Shown: positions 20,116-31,817, numbered from the stretch's first letter. The stretch is DNA of 64,000 bases from Fonsecaea monophora (GCF_001642475.1 NW_019173936.1:248001-312000), one strand, 5' to 3'. Made by a program: numbers and translations. Notes: generated by a model not told the origin, from the sequence alone.

Positions 20116-20375
20116 TATCCAAGACACAACATTGACGGATATGACATGGTAGGAAGGGTGAGGGCGACGATGGTGAGGGTGGAGACAAACGTGACAAGAC
20201 ATGACGGAGACTTCGGTGGATCATTTCATGTATATACATATTTACGGTCGACTGTAAAGTTGACAAAATGCAAAATGTGAATTTCGGGGAAATTTATCTG
20301 AAGCTCTGTTGGCTCCCCCAATGCGCAGGCTCACAAGATCACAAGATCACAAGATCACAAAGAAACCCAGCAACA
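20116..20375. promoter_or_regulatory. Divergent ALG13 / RSM24 promoter with 8-bp tandem repeat
   Basis: The 260-bp interval contains TATATACATA around 20231-20240, roughly 115 bp before the ALG13 ATG. At 20333-20356 there are three exact tandem copies of ACAAGATC plus a partial fourth, ending 16 bp before the RSM24 ATG, so the repeat is probably in the RSM24 leader. Confidence 0.5.
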
Positions 20376-21697
20376 ATGGCCACCACGGCGCGGCACCTGT
20401 GTCGTACATTGTTCCAAGTGAGTCGGCGGATACCTGTGAAGAGAAAATGTCAAGCAGCACAATGCCAGCTCTTCACGCAACGACACAATGTCACAAGCAC
20501 GAGTGGACAATTTCGCCAGCTTTCGACGACCTTGCCGCGCCGCGCAGATAAACCCCAAAGAACCAGTGCCTTTGACCAGAGCGGAGACGAGGAGGAAGAA
20601 GAAGATGACCAAGGCTTGGACTTCAGCCGACCTCCTGAAGGGGGCTACAAAGTCCCCTCGACGCCCATCACCCTCGCCGACCTCGATGCCGATGAACTCG
20701 CCGATTTCCAAATGCTCTCGCCCAAGGACCAAGAGTCGTACCTCGCGCTGCAGAATCACTACGCCGCCGAATTCGAAGAAGCTGGGATCAATTTCAATGC
20801 CGACCCCAACGCCCAAGATCCGCTGATGGAGAGGCTCGTCGACAGTGTAGACCGCGAGATCGGCAAGGAAGTCGAGCCCCTGGATTTCCCAGATGTTCCC
20901 TTGAAGAACAGCGAGGTGGGCTACTGGGCATTGGATGAAGAGGACGACGAATTCACCCAAGTGGAAGATGGCGATGAGGAGTGGGATGAGAGTGCCATTT
21001 CGAGTGTTGCGCACAATGAGTTGGACCTACACAGAGAAGTCAGGCAGTATACGCGGGTGATTGCGTGGGATATGCCCTTGTTACAACGCAGGTCTCCCTC
21101 TGGTCAGTCCGATCTCGTCATGACACTCTTACTAACTTGGGTCTTGCAGAGTTCGCAAAACCGTTCACACCCCCTACGGAAGCCACGCCTCTCCGGTTCC
21201 GCTACACCACGTACATGGGCGAACACCACCCGGCGGCCCGCAAAGTGGTTGTGCAGTTCTGCTCGAAAGACCTGCCGAACCTCACCGAGAAACAGCGCCT
21301 CAAACTGCTCAAGCTGGTCGGCCCGCGCTACAATCCGGACACGGACGTGGTCAAGATGTCGTGCGAGACCTACGAGGCTCCCGCGCAGAACAAGCGGTAC
21401 CTGGGCGACCTGGTCAAGAAGCTGCTGGACGAGGCGCGCAATGGGAAAGATTCGTTCGACGACGTCCCCCTCGACTTGAGACACCACAAGCCGCAGCGGA
21501 AGATCGAGTTTCCGGAGACTTGGAAGTTGAAGCCCTCGCGGGTCAGGGAGCTGTTGGTCGCGAGACAGGAGCAGAGGTTGTTGTCGTCAGGCGAGGAGCA
21601 ATCTTCGACACGGCAGGGCGGGCCAGTCCTCGACGGCAAGGAGCTCGTCCACGAATATGTTCGCGCGCTGGGCAGGCCGGCAGTGCCCTTGAGATAA
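20376..21697 (+). CDS. RSM24: Mitochondrial small ribosomal subunit protein Rsm24 (mS35)
   Basis: Exons 20376-21102 and 21150-21697, 424 aa; the 47-nt intron has a GTCAGT donor, CTAAC branch and GCAG acceptor. The N-terminus MATTARHLCRTLFQVSRR is basic and lacks acidic residues, as expected of a mitochondrial presequence. A long acidic stretch follows (EEEEEDDQ near residue 70 and again near 210). The C-terminal domain, from FAKPFTPP through FRYTTYMGEHHPAARKVVVQF to PETWKLKPSRVRELL, is the conserved MRP-S28/mS35 domain. An upstream in-frame start at 20268 is rejected because the intervening region is promoter and repeat sequence. Both this and ALG13 are housekeeping genes sharing a short bidirectional promoter. 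Confidence 0.92.
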
Positions 21698-22344
21698 TAA
21701 CCTACCTGGTCTTTTGTACAAACAACTGGATACAATACGTTGTAGATGTTCCGAATCATTCTTAAACGGCACATTTGTAACACCCTTCCTCGGAGACGGA
21801 GGATCTGAACATGCTCGTTTCTTGGAGACGTGAAGTCGAATATTCGTGTGTCTGTCTGTATTCACACCTACTCGATGGGGTGTTTTCACCAAGATGAAAG
21901 CAGGAAAAAGAAAAGAAAAAAGTATCTCTGAAGCAAATTCTAAGCACTGCAATACACTTGAAGAAGAAACCCGATGTCAATGTCTGGTTTCAATTTGACT
22001 TTGCCCACCCATTTCCAGGCCGTCAAAGCCCTTTGAGAATCCCCCAGCCTTGTTTCTCGGGGGGAAGATCTGATTGTGCCATGACTCTATCCATTCCAGC
22101 ACGTAGCACGTAGTACCCGGCGCCCAGCAACGTCCTTGACCTGCCCGAAAAAAAAAAAAGAGGGGGGAAAAAAAAAACACACTGTTCATTCCTTGTTGAT
22201 GCCCATGCTCATGCGCATGCCCGTGAGTTTCTCGCTTGTTTATCCTGCCGTCGTTGTAACCGTCGTCGAAGTAGAAGTAGTAGTAAAAATCTCTGTGTTG
22301 TTGTTGTTGCTGTTATTGGTAGTGTCGTTGATGATCATCATCGT
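21698..22344. other. Intergenic between convergent genes with A/G homopolymers
   Basis: About 0.65 kb of 3' flanks. At 22147-22179 lies a purine-only tract of A-runs around a G-run. No gene is supported. Confidence 0.5.
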
Positions 22345-24015
22345 TCACAGACCGTTGTTGTTCGAGGGACGCCAGCTCAGGATACTTCGCTGTTTTGCCT
22401 GCTGCTTCTTCCGGTTGGTATATTTGCCGCCACCGCCACGGCCTCGTCTCTTTCCGTCTTCAACCACGGTGCTTGATCCACCAGCAGGACTCGCAGGGGT
22501 CGGGGTGCTAGGGGCAGGAGCTGGGATAGCAGCTGGAACAGCAACAACCGGAACGGCAGGGACCACAACAGCAGGAGCGGCTACAGTAGTAGCAGTCGTG
22601 GTAGCAGGGGTAGTAGCTGAGGCAGTGGTCGGCGCAGCATCAGTGACGGCGTCATCAGCGACACCGGCATCGGTGACAGCGGGAACGGGGGCGACAGCGG
22701 GAGCAGCATCAGGGACAGTAGTGGCAGGCGTGGGAGCAGGGGCTCCAGTCGGGACGGCAGCAGCAGGGATCGCAGCATCAGCGACAACAGCCGGGACGAC
22801 CTTCTCGACCTCCTTGGTGCTCTCAGCCTCTCCGCCCTTGCCCTTGTGGCCAACGTCCAGGGCCGCCTCTCTCGCGGCTTTCTGTTCCTCCTCCCAGCCG
22901 GCCTGCTCCTTCTCGCGGATCCTCTCCATTTCCTCGTCCATCATGTCGTCAAGATCGCTATCCAAGTCGGCGGCAAAGGCCGCGGCCAGGTGCACGTCGC
23001 GGCGCTCCCTCTCCTCGGCCCTGGCCTTTGCGATGTCCGCCGCGGTCGGACCGGCCGATGGTCGCGGGCGTCTGTCGCCGTATTGTTGTCGGCGGGCCCT
23101 CGTGTTGCCGTTGATGTGCGAGGCAATGATGCGCTTGGTGGCTTCCGCGTTTAGACTGGCGCGTTTGACGGGCGGCGCGGGGGGTGCGGGCGGCGGGGCC
23201 AGCACGCCCTTGTTGCCGTCGAGGATGCCGTAGCTGAGACCGTTGCGCCCGCCATTGACGCGCAGGCTGCCCACATTGTACGCCTTGCGGTACCAGTCTG
23301 GGAGGTCGCGGAAGCCAAGCGCCTCGAGGACCTCGAGCTTCAGTGGCATCACGTGCTTGTACATGCAGCCCTGCTGCGCAAAGTTGCACTCGCCGTGGCG
23401 CATCCAGTATGAGCAGTACACTTTCTGACCCGATGGTGGCATGTCCGATTCGGGGTTGGCGAGGGTACTGTTGCTGGCGAGAACGGGCGCAGCCTTGGAT
23501 CGCCATTCCAGAGGGGTCAAGGGTGCTGTGGTCGTGACCGGGGGGACGTTTGTAGCAGCACTGGTGGGCGGAGTGGTGGCTTGAGATGACTTGATTTCCT
23601 CTTCGGTCGAGACATTGGAAGATGAGGCAGTGTTGCTAGGCGCGGAGATAGGCTCATTTCCAGCGATGTCGGCAGCTTTCGACATGGTGGGAGTTGACAG
23701 AGTGGTCGAGCGCAGCAAAGGGGCGTAGACAGGGGAATTCACCTTTGACGTATTCGAGATCGGGGTCTCACACGGACGAATTGGGTGCCAGGGAATTGGT
23801 TTGGTGTTATTCATGCTTTCGATAACATAGTACTCGTGTCGCGCGTCCCGGACGCCAACGCCGGTCATGCCAGCGGTGTCAAAGGCACTGAGACTTCGAG
23901 GAACGCCCTCAACCTGGACATGAATGGGCAGCTCGTCCATGGCGATCAGTGGGACCATGGCGCCATTCTGACGAGTGACAAAGAACTCGGGCCTGAGAGG
24001 CTTCCGGGTCGCCAT
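22345..24015 (-). CDS. CCCH zinc-finger protein with Ala/Pro/Thr-rich tail
   Basis: Single exon, 556 aa from ATG 24015 (MATRKPLRPEFFVTRQNG); an in-frame ATG at 24048 is less likely. The N-terminal 90 residues form a compact unit with MVPLIAMDELP and VGVRDARHEYYVIESMN. Near residue 200 there is one CCCH finger, KVYCSYWMRHGECNFAQQGC, spaced C-x8-C-x6-C-x3-H, followed by the conserved block LGFRDLPDWYRKAYNVGSLR. CCCH fingers of this kind usually bind RNA. From about 400 to 530 the chain is a low-complexity Ala/Pro/Val/Thr tract, and it ends in RGRGGGGKY plus basic residues. This is a common fungal family without an established function that I can name. The repeat-rich tail explains long frames on the other strand. 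Confidence 0.85.
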   Translation of the reverse strand: MATRKPLRPEFFVTRQNGAMVPLIAMDELPIHVQVEGVPRSLSAFDTAGMTGVGVRDARHEYYVIESMNNTKPIPWHPIRPCETPISNTSKVNSPVYAPLLRSTTLSTPTMSKAADIAGNEPISAPSNTASSSNVSTEEEIKSSQATTPPTSAATNVPPVTTTAPLTPLEWRSKAAPVLASNSTLANPESDMPPSGQKVYCSYWMRHGECNFAQQGCMYKHVMPLKLEVLEALGFRDLPDWYRKAYNVGSLRVNGGRNGLSYGILDGNKGVLAPPPAPPAPPVKRASLNAEATKRIIASHINGNTRARRQQYGDRRPRPSAGPTAADIAKARAEERERRDVHLAAAFAADLDSDLDDMMDEEMERIREKEQAGWEEEQKAAREAALDVGHKGKGGEAESTKEVEKVVPAVVADAAIPAAAVPTGAPAPTPATTVPDAAPAVAPVPAVTDAGVADDAVTDAAPTTASATTPATTTATTVAAPAVVVPAVPVVAVPAAIPAPAPSTPTPASPAGGSSTVVEDGKRRGRGGGGKYTNRKKQQAKQRSILSWRPSNNNGL

Positions 24016-25985
24016 TTCGATCTGTTGGTGAAAGTCTCTCTTTGGCAAGTTGACTGAGATTGACTGAGGTTGACAGAGGCGAGGGGGGCTGGGCTTTCAA
24101 GGTACAGGTTGACGTCTGTTGGGTTGGCGTGAGTATATACCACAGCCAAAGCGAAAAAGATTTTTTTGATAACCAAGCACAAGCAAAAAAGAGTTCGTGT
24201 GCAGAATGTCTGAGGAGAACAAGAGAAGAATGAAAGAGATTTATAGCAGAGGTGATCAGTGGCAGATATTCACCGCACTGTAGTGAACGCAACGATGTCA
24301 TCGGCGCGACATTGTCGGCGTAACGCTGTGAATGGTGAATAGTGGCGCGAAGGGAACAATAGAAACCAGCAATACTGACTGTGAAGAACAATTGCAGAAT
24401 AGATCTGCTAACCGCAATACGACGATCAGCGCGGCCAAGGTGGAAGGATTCGCAAGCAGTGAATTCGATGTAGAGAAGATATAGCACACTCCAATAGAGT
24501 AGAACCGTGAGTGACAAGATCTGAAGGGTATTGCGGCGGCGGTTCAGTGATATTGAATACTAGGCATTATATACCTAGTTTTGGATCAGAGCAATCGCGA
24601 GTTGGACATCCAACAAACGGTCAAGCCTGAGCAATCTAGCATGTTCAGCTCCTGTTTGTGTGCGTTGTGTGCATGCCGCGTCTGGGTTGTGGTTCAAAGT
24701 TGCACACGAGGCGGCTACGCCTAGCGACACGACCAAACAGCGGGCGATTGCATGGTAGACAAGGACACAAGGAAACAATGAAATGATGGACCGTTCAAAG
24801 TCAAACTCCCGAACACACCAGCGCTGGCGTCGGCGCCAGTATCAGTATCAGCATCAGCACCATAGAACGTGCGACAAGGTCGTTCACTTCGTCGGTATTC
24901 ATCTTACCGTCAGGCCTTGATACATACGGCAAGCCGCATCTCTTCGGCTGTTTTTGAATCGGGAATATACCGACACAATCGCCAATGCACCCCTTCACAA
25001 AGGAAGCACAAAGGAAGCTGACTTTCCTGTCAAAGAAACACAAAAAGACAGTGAGTTCGTTTTCTTTCTCCGTTTATATCTTCGTGTCGTTCTTTTCATG
25101 GATGGATGACGTTGATTTTAGGCAGACGACATAATAAGCAACGAGACGGCCGGCTTTGGTGGAGCAGACGTCGCAGGAAATCCTTGCGCTTGCTCCTTTT
25201 TCTGGCCATCCATAGTGGACTTGTGATTGACAGGCTGGACAAGGCTTTCGGATACAGGGACCAACGAGAGGGAAGAGTCAGTGCATGTTGAGGACGGACA
25301 AAGATAGTGATCGGTGCCGCCAAAATCCCACGGCTAAACTATAAGGGGCAACTCCGATAAATCCGGATGACTAGCGCCGCGGGCATTCTGAGACACGGAT
25401 TACTTGAGACTCCTGGTCCGAGACGTCAGGCGTCCCTTTTAACTACCGTAGTTAGTGTGAGCCTTAGTGCTCAGGCGCGCCCAGCCTCTAGCCATACCCA
25501 GTAAGTCATGCCTAGCGAGCAGCTTTCCTTTGCGTCTGGCCCGGCTGTTCTAGGTACTTGGGACAGTCCCTAGGACACCCGCAAACGCCCTGCATCGACC
25601 ACCTGGCAGGCCCTCAAGCACCGCGAAGCTCACTCACGGCCCAACCACAACAACCACTCTCGGGGTCTCGCATCTTATTCCCCTGTCCGATCTCTCGCTC
25701 CTGTCGCTCCCGTTTTACCCAGCAGGCCAGTCACCGTACACAAACCAAGTGCCTGCGCCTCACCTTTCCCCGAGTGACCGCTTGAACCAACCTGCTGCCT
25801 TCAAACCCTTTGTAACCTGACCTCCTCCCTCATCCGTCAAACGACCATCCGACTCGACTATCCTCCACCCTCCCGAGGTTGAGTTCCATCACTCTCGTTT
25901 TTGATCTCATTTCCCTTTTCTTCATTTTTGCGTCCAGCATCTGCCGTCGATACGCGTCCGAGTCCTCTGATTTCCTCGCGATACC
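24016..25985. other. Intergenic 2 kb, no gene supported
   Basis: Holds promoters of the divergent CCCH and SH3 genes. On the CCCH side GTATATAC (24132-24139) is a possible TATA element about 120 bp from its ATG. From about 25550 to 25985 the plus strand is pyrimidine-rich and probably the SH3-gene leader. A near-palindrome TAACTACCGTAGTTA lies at 25440-25454. Small open frames are not convincing. Confidence 0.45.
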
Positions 25986-26775
25986 ATGGCCACCGAGGCC
26001 TCGATCGCCCTGACAAACCGCTCTCTCCGGACCATTCGTACTGTGTGTAACCACCCAACCTCCAACCTTTCTCGGATCACCAGATTGACCTTGGATAGGA
26101 ACTTGAATTTCTCGCCGATACCTCCATCATCTCCCCTGAACAACTCTCCTCCATCCTAGCCCAACTACCGGCCCAGACGCCGTTACATGCTCCTTTACAC
26201 GCTCCCGTCAATGGCACCTCCAACACTCCTGTCGAGCAATTCTCAAGCATGAGTATGAAAGAGGGATATGCTCCCGTACCTACACCTGCGCCTCTTCCTC
26301 CTCCAGCCTACGTTCCACCTCCAATTCTGTCAATTGCATCCGCCCTATACGCATACACACCCACCGATGCTGGAGACCTAGCGCTCCAACAAGGGGATCG
26401 GATACAAGTATTGGAACACATGAATAATGATTGTATGTGACGCTCCTTTGAGACATGTTACTTATCTCGATGCTAATGGAAATCTCAGGGTGGAGAGGTC
26501 GCAATGAAAGAACCAATCTAGAAGGAATTTTCCCTCGCAGCTACGTCAATGTCATTGAGGACCGACGGCCACCGATGGTTCACTCACAGTCAACCGAGTA
26601 TGGAAATCTACCCCTTCAGGTCAGCCAGTCAGGGTCTTCCGCCGGCGGTCCGGATGGTCGGAAATACAGCAAGCTCGAAGAGCAAGGCAAGAAATTCGGC
26701 AAGAAAATGGGCAATGCTGCCATCTTTGGAGCAGGGGCTACAATTGGCAGCAACATTGTCAACGGCATTTTCTAA
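25986..26775 (+). CDS. SH3-domain protein of Lsb1/Pin3 type
   Basis: Exons 25986-26042, 26099-26432 and 26489-26775, 225 aa; both introns are 56 nt. The start MATEASIALTNRSLRTIRTELEFL matches yeast Lsb1 and Pin3/Lsb2, which bind the Arp2/3 activator Las17 and act on actin assembly. A Pro-rich linker precedes the SH3 domain (residues about 108-165): ALYAYTP, DLALQQGDRIQVLE, then WWRGRN and GIFPRSYVNVI, with the Trp pair formed by splicing across intron 2. The C-terminal segment GKKMGNAAIFGAGATIGSNI is a Gly/Ala-zipper like stretch also common in these proteins. Actin role is inferred from yeast. Confidence 0.88.
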
Positions 26776-27749
26776 TGATGGTATTCACGTTCTGATGCTT
26801 GATATTTCAGCCTTTGACTTGCAAAGGCTATGGCTATGAACTTTCGTTAGAGTGTCCTCCACAGAGCGGAAGAGCGCACAAGCACTGCAACTGGAGCGAA
26901 TAATGGGCATTATCTTGAGAAAAAAGAAAATTGGAATCACTTGTTGATGGAGACAGGTGCATGGGCAAATGGCGTCGAGATGGGAGGAAATGGCGTTGAT
27001 CGTCGGTGTTCGGCTACCGACTTCTTTGGCTACGCTGATTGTCAACAAAAGGAATGGAAAGGGGGCAACGCTCCAACAACCACACATATTATATTCTCTT
27101 TTGTCCTTTCGACAGGTCTTCACAGGCCATAACATTCTCCAGCACAATGAGCTTGGCGATTTTGCAACTCAGGAGACGGGCTAGAGTGGTTTCACACAAG
27201 TGCCCCTAGGATTGAGAGAGCGAGCAAGGACAGAATGAACTGCAGATCTCATTTTACAGGCCTGACGGGTTCAACCTGTTTGATATGCAGACACATTTCC
27301 CGGTACTGCACATATTGTACTTTCGAGAGGTCTGGTATGAAATCAAGAATTCCATATCCATAGTTGTTATCTCCCCCAGACTCTGATCCGTGTTCTCTCC
27401 CTCTTAAGACACTGCAAGGACTGTCTTTTTGGAGATTTGTGATCGACCCGTGCTAGAGTCATGCTCGGTCATTAAACCCCAGAGAATATCGGCGTTCCTG
27501 ACCCGAATCTTTGGAAATGGGATTCACTTGCCCAGAGGCGCGCCTAAACGATATGCCGACCTCGATCTCGGTAACTGAGCTCCAGGTCACTCTGGCCAAA
27601 AATCCATCAAGAAGTTGTATATCCATCATGGACGCTGCGAGAGCCGGTTCTTCATCCTCGAGATAAGTCGAGAGCAAGCTGAGCTTCTGCCCTCACCCTC
27701 GATGTGGTCTGTTGTCCGAATATATTTGTTCCCAAAGTCGAAATCTCTT
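26776..27749. other. Intergenic between convergent genes
   Basis: About 1 kb between the SH3 gene and YSF3; no supported gene or clear repeat. Confidence 0.45.
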
Positions 27750-28007
27750 TCAGTCGTCTTCTCTTTGTGGTGGCGGTCCGCTTGCCCTGATCATCTTTTC
27801 AATCATCTGTCCTCTCACGATCTCCTTGTTCTCTCCTAATCCGAGGGCCATGTAGGCAAGCAGAGGAGGGTGACCGACATAACTGGCGAGGGAGTCCCGG
27901 ACGATGTTCTGGCTCCATTCGTAGCGGGTGGTGTCGGCGTGACCCGTGCCCACGTATTTGGCCTGGAGAGATTCGAGTTGTTGGAGAGTGCGCAGTTTAT
28001 CGGCCAT
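27750..28007 (-). CDS. YSF3: SF3b complex subunit 10 (Ysf3 / SF3B5)
   Basis: Single exon, 85 aa. The sequence begins MADKLRTLQQLESLQAKYVGTGHADTTR and continues with YVGHPPLLAYMAL and IEKMIRASGPPP, a near full-length match to SF3B5/SF3b10, the small subunit of the U2 snRNP SF3b complex that helps recognise the intron branch site. The open frame extends upstream to 28109, but the ATG at 28007 gives the exact family start and length. The C-terminal REDD tail is variable in the family. It lies divergently from IDP. Confidence 0.95.
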   Translation of the reverse strand: MADKLRTLQQLESLQAKYVGTGHADTTRYEWSQNIVRDSLASYVGHPPLLAYMALGLGENKEIVRGQMIEKMIRASGPPPQREDD

Positions 28008-28594
28008 GGTGAGGGACAGAGGGTAGGTGGGGAAAAATGTGATGCAGAAAGATATCCGACAGGTAAAGTAATTGCTATTACTCGTTGTGCTTGTTGTGCT
28101 TGGTGTCAAGATGCTTTGTGTCGAAGGACTCTAACGCCGGAAAACGACAGCCGATCCGGGATACTACTCGTAGGAGGCAAGCGATATCGGAGCCCTTGCC
28201 GCGCTCGCTCCCATATTACTCACTTTTTAATTATTCCGCCGCCAACCACACCTGCGCCCTTACAAAACACCCCACGTCCCAGAGATGTCCCATCGAATCA
28301 GAGTTGTACCAATTCCGCCTATGTTCATCCTCGGCTGTTGGTCCATCTCGTCATCGGCTGTGCAATCACAAGATGCGTTATCCGATGGAGCCTCATGAGG
28401 GGTGCCCACCAGAGCAACAGCAAGCCGAGCCATCGGCGCCCTTCGCATCGTGCAAACTTGGTGAATTGTCGAGGTAACGGCCCAGAATTGCTTTCAAGGT
28501 TGACCTGAACTTGTCGGTCTGCTCACCCGGACCTCACATCGTCTTATATACCTGCGCCTCCCGTTCCTTTATCTAGCTTTTCTCCCCTACCCAC
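28008..28594. promoter_or_regulatory. Divergent YSF3 / IDP promoter region
   Basis: 587 bp between two start codons. TATATA at 28545-28550 lies 45-50 bp before the first IDP ATG, so transcripts starting downstream of it could be very short-leadered or skip the first ATG. Nothing else is clear. Confidence 0.35.
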
Positions 28595-30071
28595 ATGAAT
28601 TCTCTCCGGATCGCGCTGGTGGGCAGCGCTGGAAGATCCACTCTCTCGAACCGCTCTCTATATTTTCCTTCCTCCTTTCTCTCATCCAAAATGGCGCCCT
28701 CAGCATCGAACAGACTCGCCGCCGAAACACGCAGACTGGGAACGCCGCAGAGCCAAAATCGCACCATGTCCTCAGGCCCAGCAAAGATCAAGGTCAAGAA
28801 TCCCGTCGTGGAACTCGACGGCGATGAAATGACACGGATAATCTGGCAAGACATCAAGGACAAGTTCATCTACCCGTACCTGGACATTGACTTGAAGTAC
28901 TACGACTTGGGATTGCCCTACAGAGATGAGACGGACGATCAAGTCACGGTGGACGCTGCCGAGGCCATCAAGAAGTATTCTGTGGGTGTCAAGTGTGCGA
29001 CGATCACTCCAGATGAGGCCAGAGTTGAAGAATTTCACTTGAAGAAAAGTATGATACCGAACCCCTCCACAGGCTCTTGATCTGTTACTAAATGTCCTGG
29101 CAGTGTGGCTCTCTCCTAATGGTACGATCCGGAATATTCTTGGTGGCACCGTCTTCCGCGAGCCCATCGTGATCCCTCGAATTCCTCGCCTCGTTCCCGG
29201 GTGGGAGCAGCCGATCATCATTGGTCGTCACGCGTTTGGGGATCAATATCGCGCCAAGGACACAGTCTATCGTGAAGAAGGCACGCTCGAGATGGTATTC
29301 ACACCCAAAAGTGGAGGCGCAGCGCAAAAGATCAAGGTCTTTGATTTCCCCGCAACCGGCGGCGTTGCCCAGACACAGTACAACACCGATGATTCGATCA
29401 GAGGATTCGCGCATGCGAGTTTCAAATTCGCTCTTGACCGAGGCTACCCCCTCTACATGTCTACCAAGAACACGATTCTGAAGGCTTATGACGGACGTTT
29501 CAAGGATATATTCCAAGAAATCTACGAGAAGGACTATGCCAAAGAATTTGAGGCCAAGAAGATCTGGTACGAACATCGCCTGATCGATGATATGGTTGCG
29601 CAGATGATCAAGAGCACTGGAGGCTTTGTGATTGCCATGAAGAACTACGACGGAGATGTACAGAGCGATATTGTGGCTCAGGGCTTTGGGTCATTGGGCT
29701 TGATGACCAGCCAGCTGATTACCCCTGATGGTTTGACGTTTGAGAGCGAGGCTGCACACGGCACTGTTACACGGCACTACAGAGAGCATCAGAAGGGAAG
29801 AGAGACCAGCACTAACCCAATTGCCAGCATTTTCGCATGGACCAGAGGATTAGTCAAGCGCGGACAACTTGACGAGACTCCGGAGTTGGTGACTTGGGCG
29901 GAGAATCTGGAGAAGGCTGTCATCCAGACGGTCAATGACGACGGAATCATGACCAAGGATCTTGCTTTGGCATGTGGCCGCAAGGACCGTGAAGCGTGGG
30001 TTACCACGACTCAATTCATGGAGGCCATCGAGAGACGGTTCAAGAAGAATCTGGCGTCTGAGGGCTTGTGA
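28595..30071 (+). CDS. IDP1: NADP-dependent isocitrate dehydrogenase
   Basis: Converts isocitrate to 2-oxoglutarate with NADPH formation (EC 1.1.1.42). Exons 28595-29048 and 29104-30071, 473 aa; intron 55 nt. The catalytic body starts at about residue 65 (NPVVELDGDEMTRIIW) and shows KCATITPDE, WLSPNGTIRNILGGTVFREPI, KTVYREEGT-type substrate loop, YDGRFKDIFQEIYEKDY and AAHGTVTRHYR, all typical of eukaryotic NADP-IDH. The first 60 residues are Ser/Arg-rich with no acidic residues, consistent with a mitochondrial presequence. In-frame Mets at 28691 (residue 33) and 28766 (residue 58, MSSGPAKIKVKNPVVEL) could give shorter, non-mitochondrial forms. The C-terminus ASEGL is not a standard PTS1. Confidence 0.95.
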
Positions 30072-31270
30072 GACGTGGCCAAGGCATAAAAGCCCGGGCG
30101 GAAATGCTGTGGCACAACAGCTGGCGGATCCGCAAAGTCGATAGAGCACATTGCAGCGAAAAGGCGACAACAAAGACGGAATGCATAGACGACTAAAGAC
30201 GGCGAAAAAGACATGTGGCCAGCAATGCAATGCAGGAGTCGGCATAGAGTCTGTCTGATCTATCAATCAATCAGTCAATCAGTTTTTCCGTTGCGAGGGT
30301 TTGAACTTTGGATAGGAAGAGACGCATCTATCTAGCATTCAGTCAGTACTTGCTTGTCACAACGAGTCGATAGATTGAACCCAATAAAATCAACTAAAAT
30401 CAAATATCAAGAACAATTTTCAAAAAACCCCAGAATATTCACATTCATATCATCCTCAAAGCGCACTACCTCTATACATCCCCTATTGTTTTCCCTGCAA
30501 AAGTGTTAAGATTTATTCCTATGTCTACTTTGTTTCTGTTTGCCGCAAGTCTTGTTCTCTCGCTCTGCGCTGTTCGCATTATGCGCGAATCGAGTGGTTT
30601 TTCGGCGCGTGGGAAATAAAGACGTACGTACAGGGGCGGTGTGTACACCTTGCCATGAGAAGTCGACCTGCAGAAGGGTTGGGTGGTAGAGGTAGAGTAT
30701 CGTCCTTTTGCTCCTGCTTCACTCTTCCCCCTTTTCGTTCCTGATAAGATAGATGACAAAGTCACTGACAGATATCACGGGACGAGGGAAGGTCTGATGT
30801 GAATTTGTGGAATGCTCATGACAACAATTCCACACGAGTCTATTTTTTGTTACTCCTTGGACCAGAGCCACAAAGCCATAATCTAACCGAGCCGAACCAA
30901 ACAGAACCTCTCTATCAATGACACCCCTTCTGACAAGGGCAAACCAAGGGCAAACCCGGAAGTTTGACAGAGAAACAAGCAAGCATACTGACAGACGCCT
31001 GAGTCGGCGATGGGCCGTGACAATAAGCCTTCTCGAACAGGGTTCCTTCTCGAACAGCAGCACAACCACAGATATCTCTTCGAGCAGGTGAGTCGATGTG
31101 CTCTATAAAATATTCCACGAGAAGGCCCGTGCGGTGGAACGTCCATGTGGACGCTTATTTTCACCCTTGCTGTCCCCTTCTGTCGTCTTGAGATCCCACC
31201 ACTTCAATTCCTCGCCCCTGATGTCGATGTTGTCTCTTTACGCCCAAGTCCTGGCGCTCGATATGGATGA
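30072..31270. other. Intergenic between convergent genes
   Basis: About 1.2 kb of 3' flanks of IDP and MBF1. A short CAAT-type tandem tract lies at about 30262-30285. No gene is supported; TATAAAA near 31103 has no gene suitably placed after it. Confidence 0.45.
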
Positions 31271-31817
31271 TCACTTCTTCTTTGCAGGTGCGTTTCTCGG
31301 GCTCCCTATGTCATTCCCCGTCAAGTTGATTTTCATGAAATTTTCCAGTTTCCGAATGGCATTGGCGTCGTAGAGAGCTTTGCCGCTCTCGATGTCTTTC
31401 AGCAGCGCCTCTTTGACTCCTGACTTGGTGGCAAGGTCCTTCTGAGGCATCCCTTTGCCCTGGGCGTCCTTGTTCTGGTTCCGCCAGTTGATGATAGCAC
31501 GTCCTACCGGAAGCGGGACGGTTTTGGGTTTTATGATGTCGTCGGAACGGTCGACCTTGGTCAAGTGTTGACCCTCGACACTCGATTTCTACGAGGTTTC
31601 GGTGTTAGCCATGATTTATCTTGTGTCTAAAGGAGTTGCCACATACACTGTTGGAACCTCCATACTTCTTTTCTGTTGCAACGACGGCTCCGGAACGCTT
31701 GGCTGCGTTGAGGGCAGAGGAGCCCCTCACCACCCGTTCACGGTCGACACCTCCACTGCCAGGGCCCCTGGCTTTGCTACCGATACGGGTGACGGTATCC
31801 CAGTCATTGTCAGCCAT
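31271..31817 (-). CDS. MBF1: Multiprotein bridging factor 1
   Basis: Transcriptional coactivator linking TBP to bZIP activators; it also acts in ribosome-collision frameshift control in yeast. Exons 31647-31817 and 31271-31588, 162 aa; intron 58 nt with GTATGT donor and TAG acceptor, phase 0. The N-terminal MBF1 domain begins MADNDWDTVTRIGSKARG and includes AALNAAKRSGAV-like sequence; the helix-turn-helix domain (about residues 85-150) contains GRAIINWRNQN, MPQKDLATKSGVKEALLKDIESGKA and NAIRKLENFMKINL. The junction SNS-KSSVEGQHLTKVDRSDD matches family members. The tail APAKKK is basic. Confidence 0.96.

Noticed and set aside
20268..20375. Upstream start for RSM24
   Set aside because: The extension translates promoter and ACAAGATC repeat sequence and would bury the basic mitochondrial presequence.
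22136..23233. 365-codon plus-strand frame antisense to the CCCH protein
   Set aside because: Low-complexity Ala/Thr/Val product arising from the repetitive Ala/Pro tail of the real gene.
31095..31110. TATAAAA near 31103 as a promoter
   Set aside because: It lies between two convergent 3' ends with no gene start downstream.
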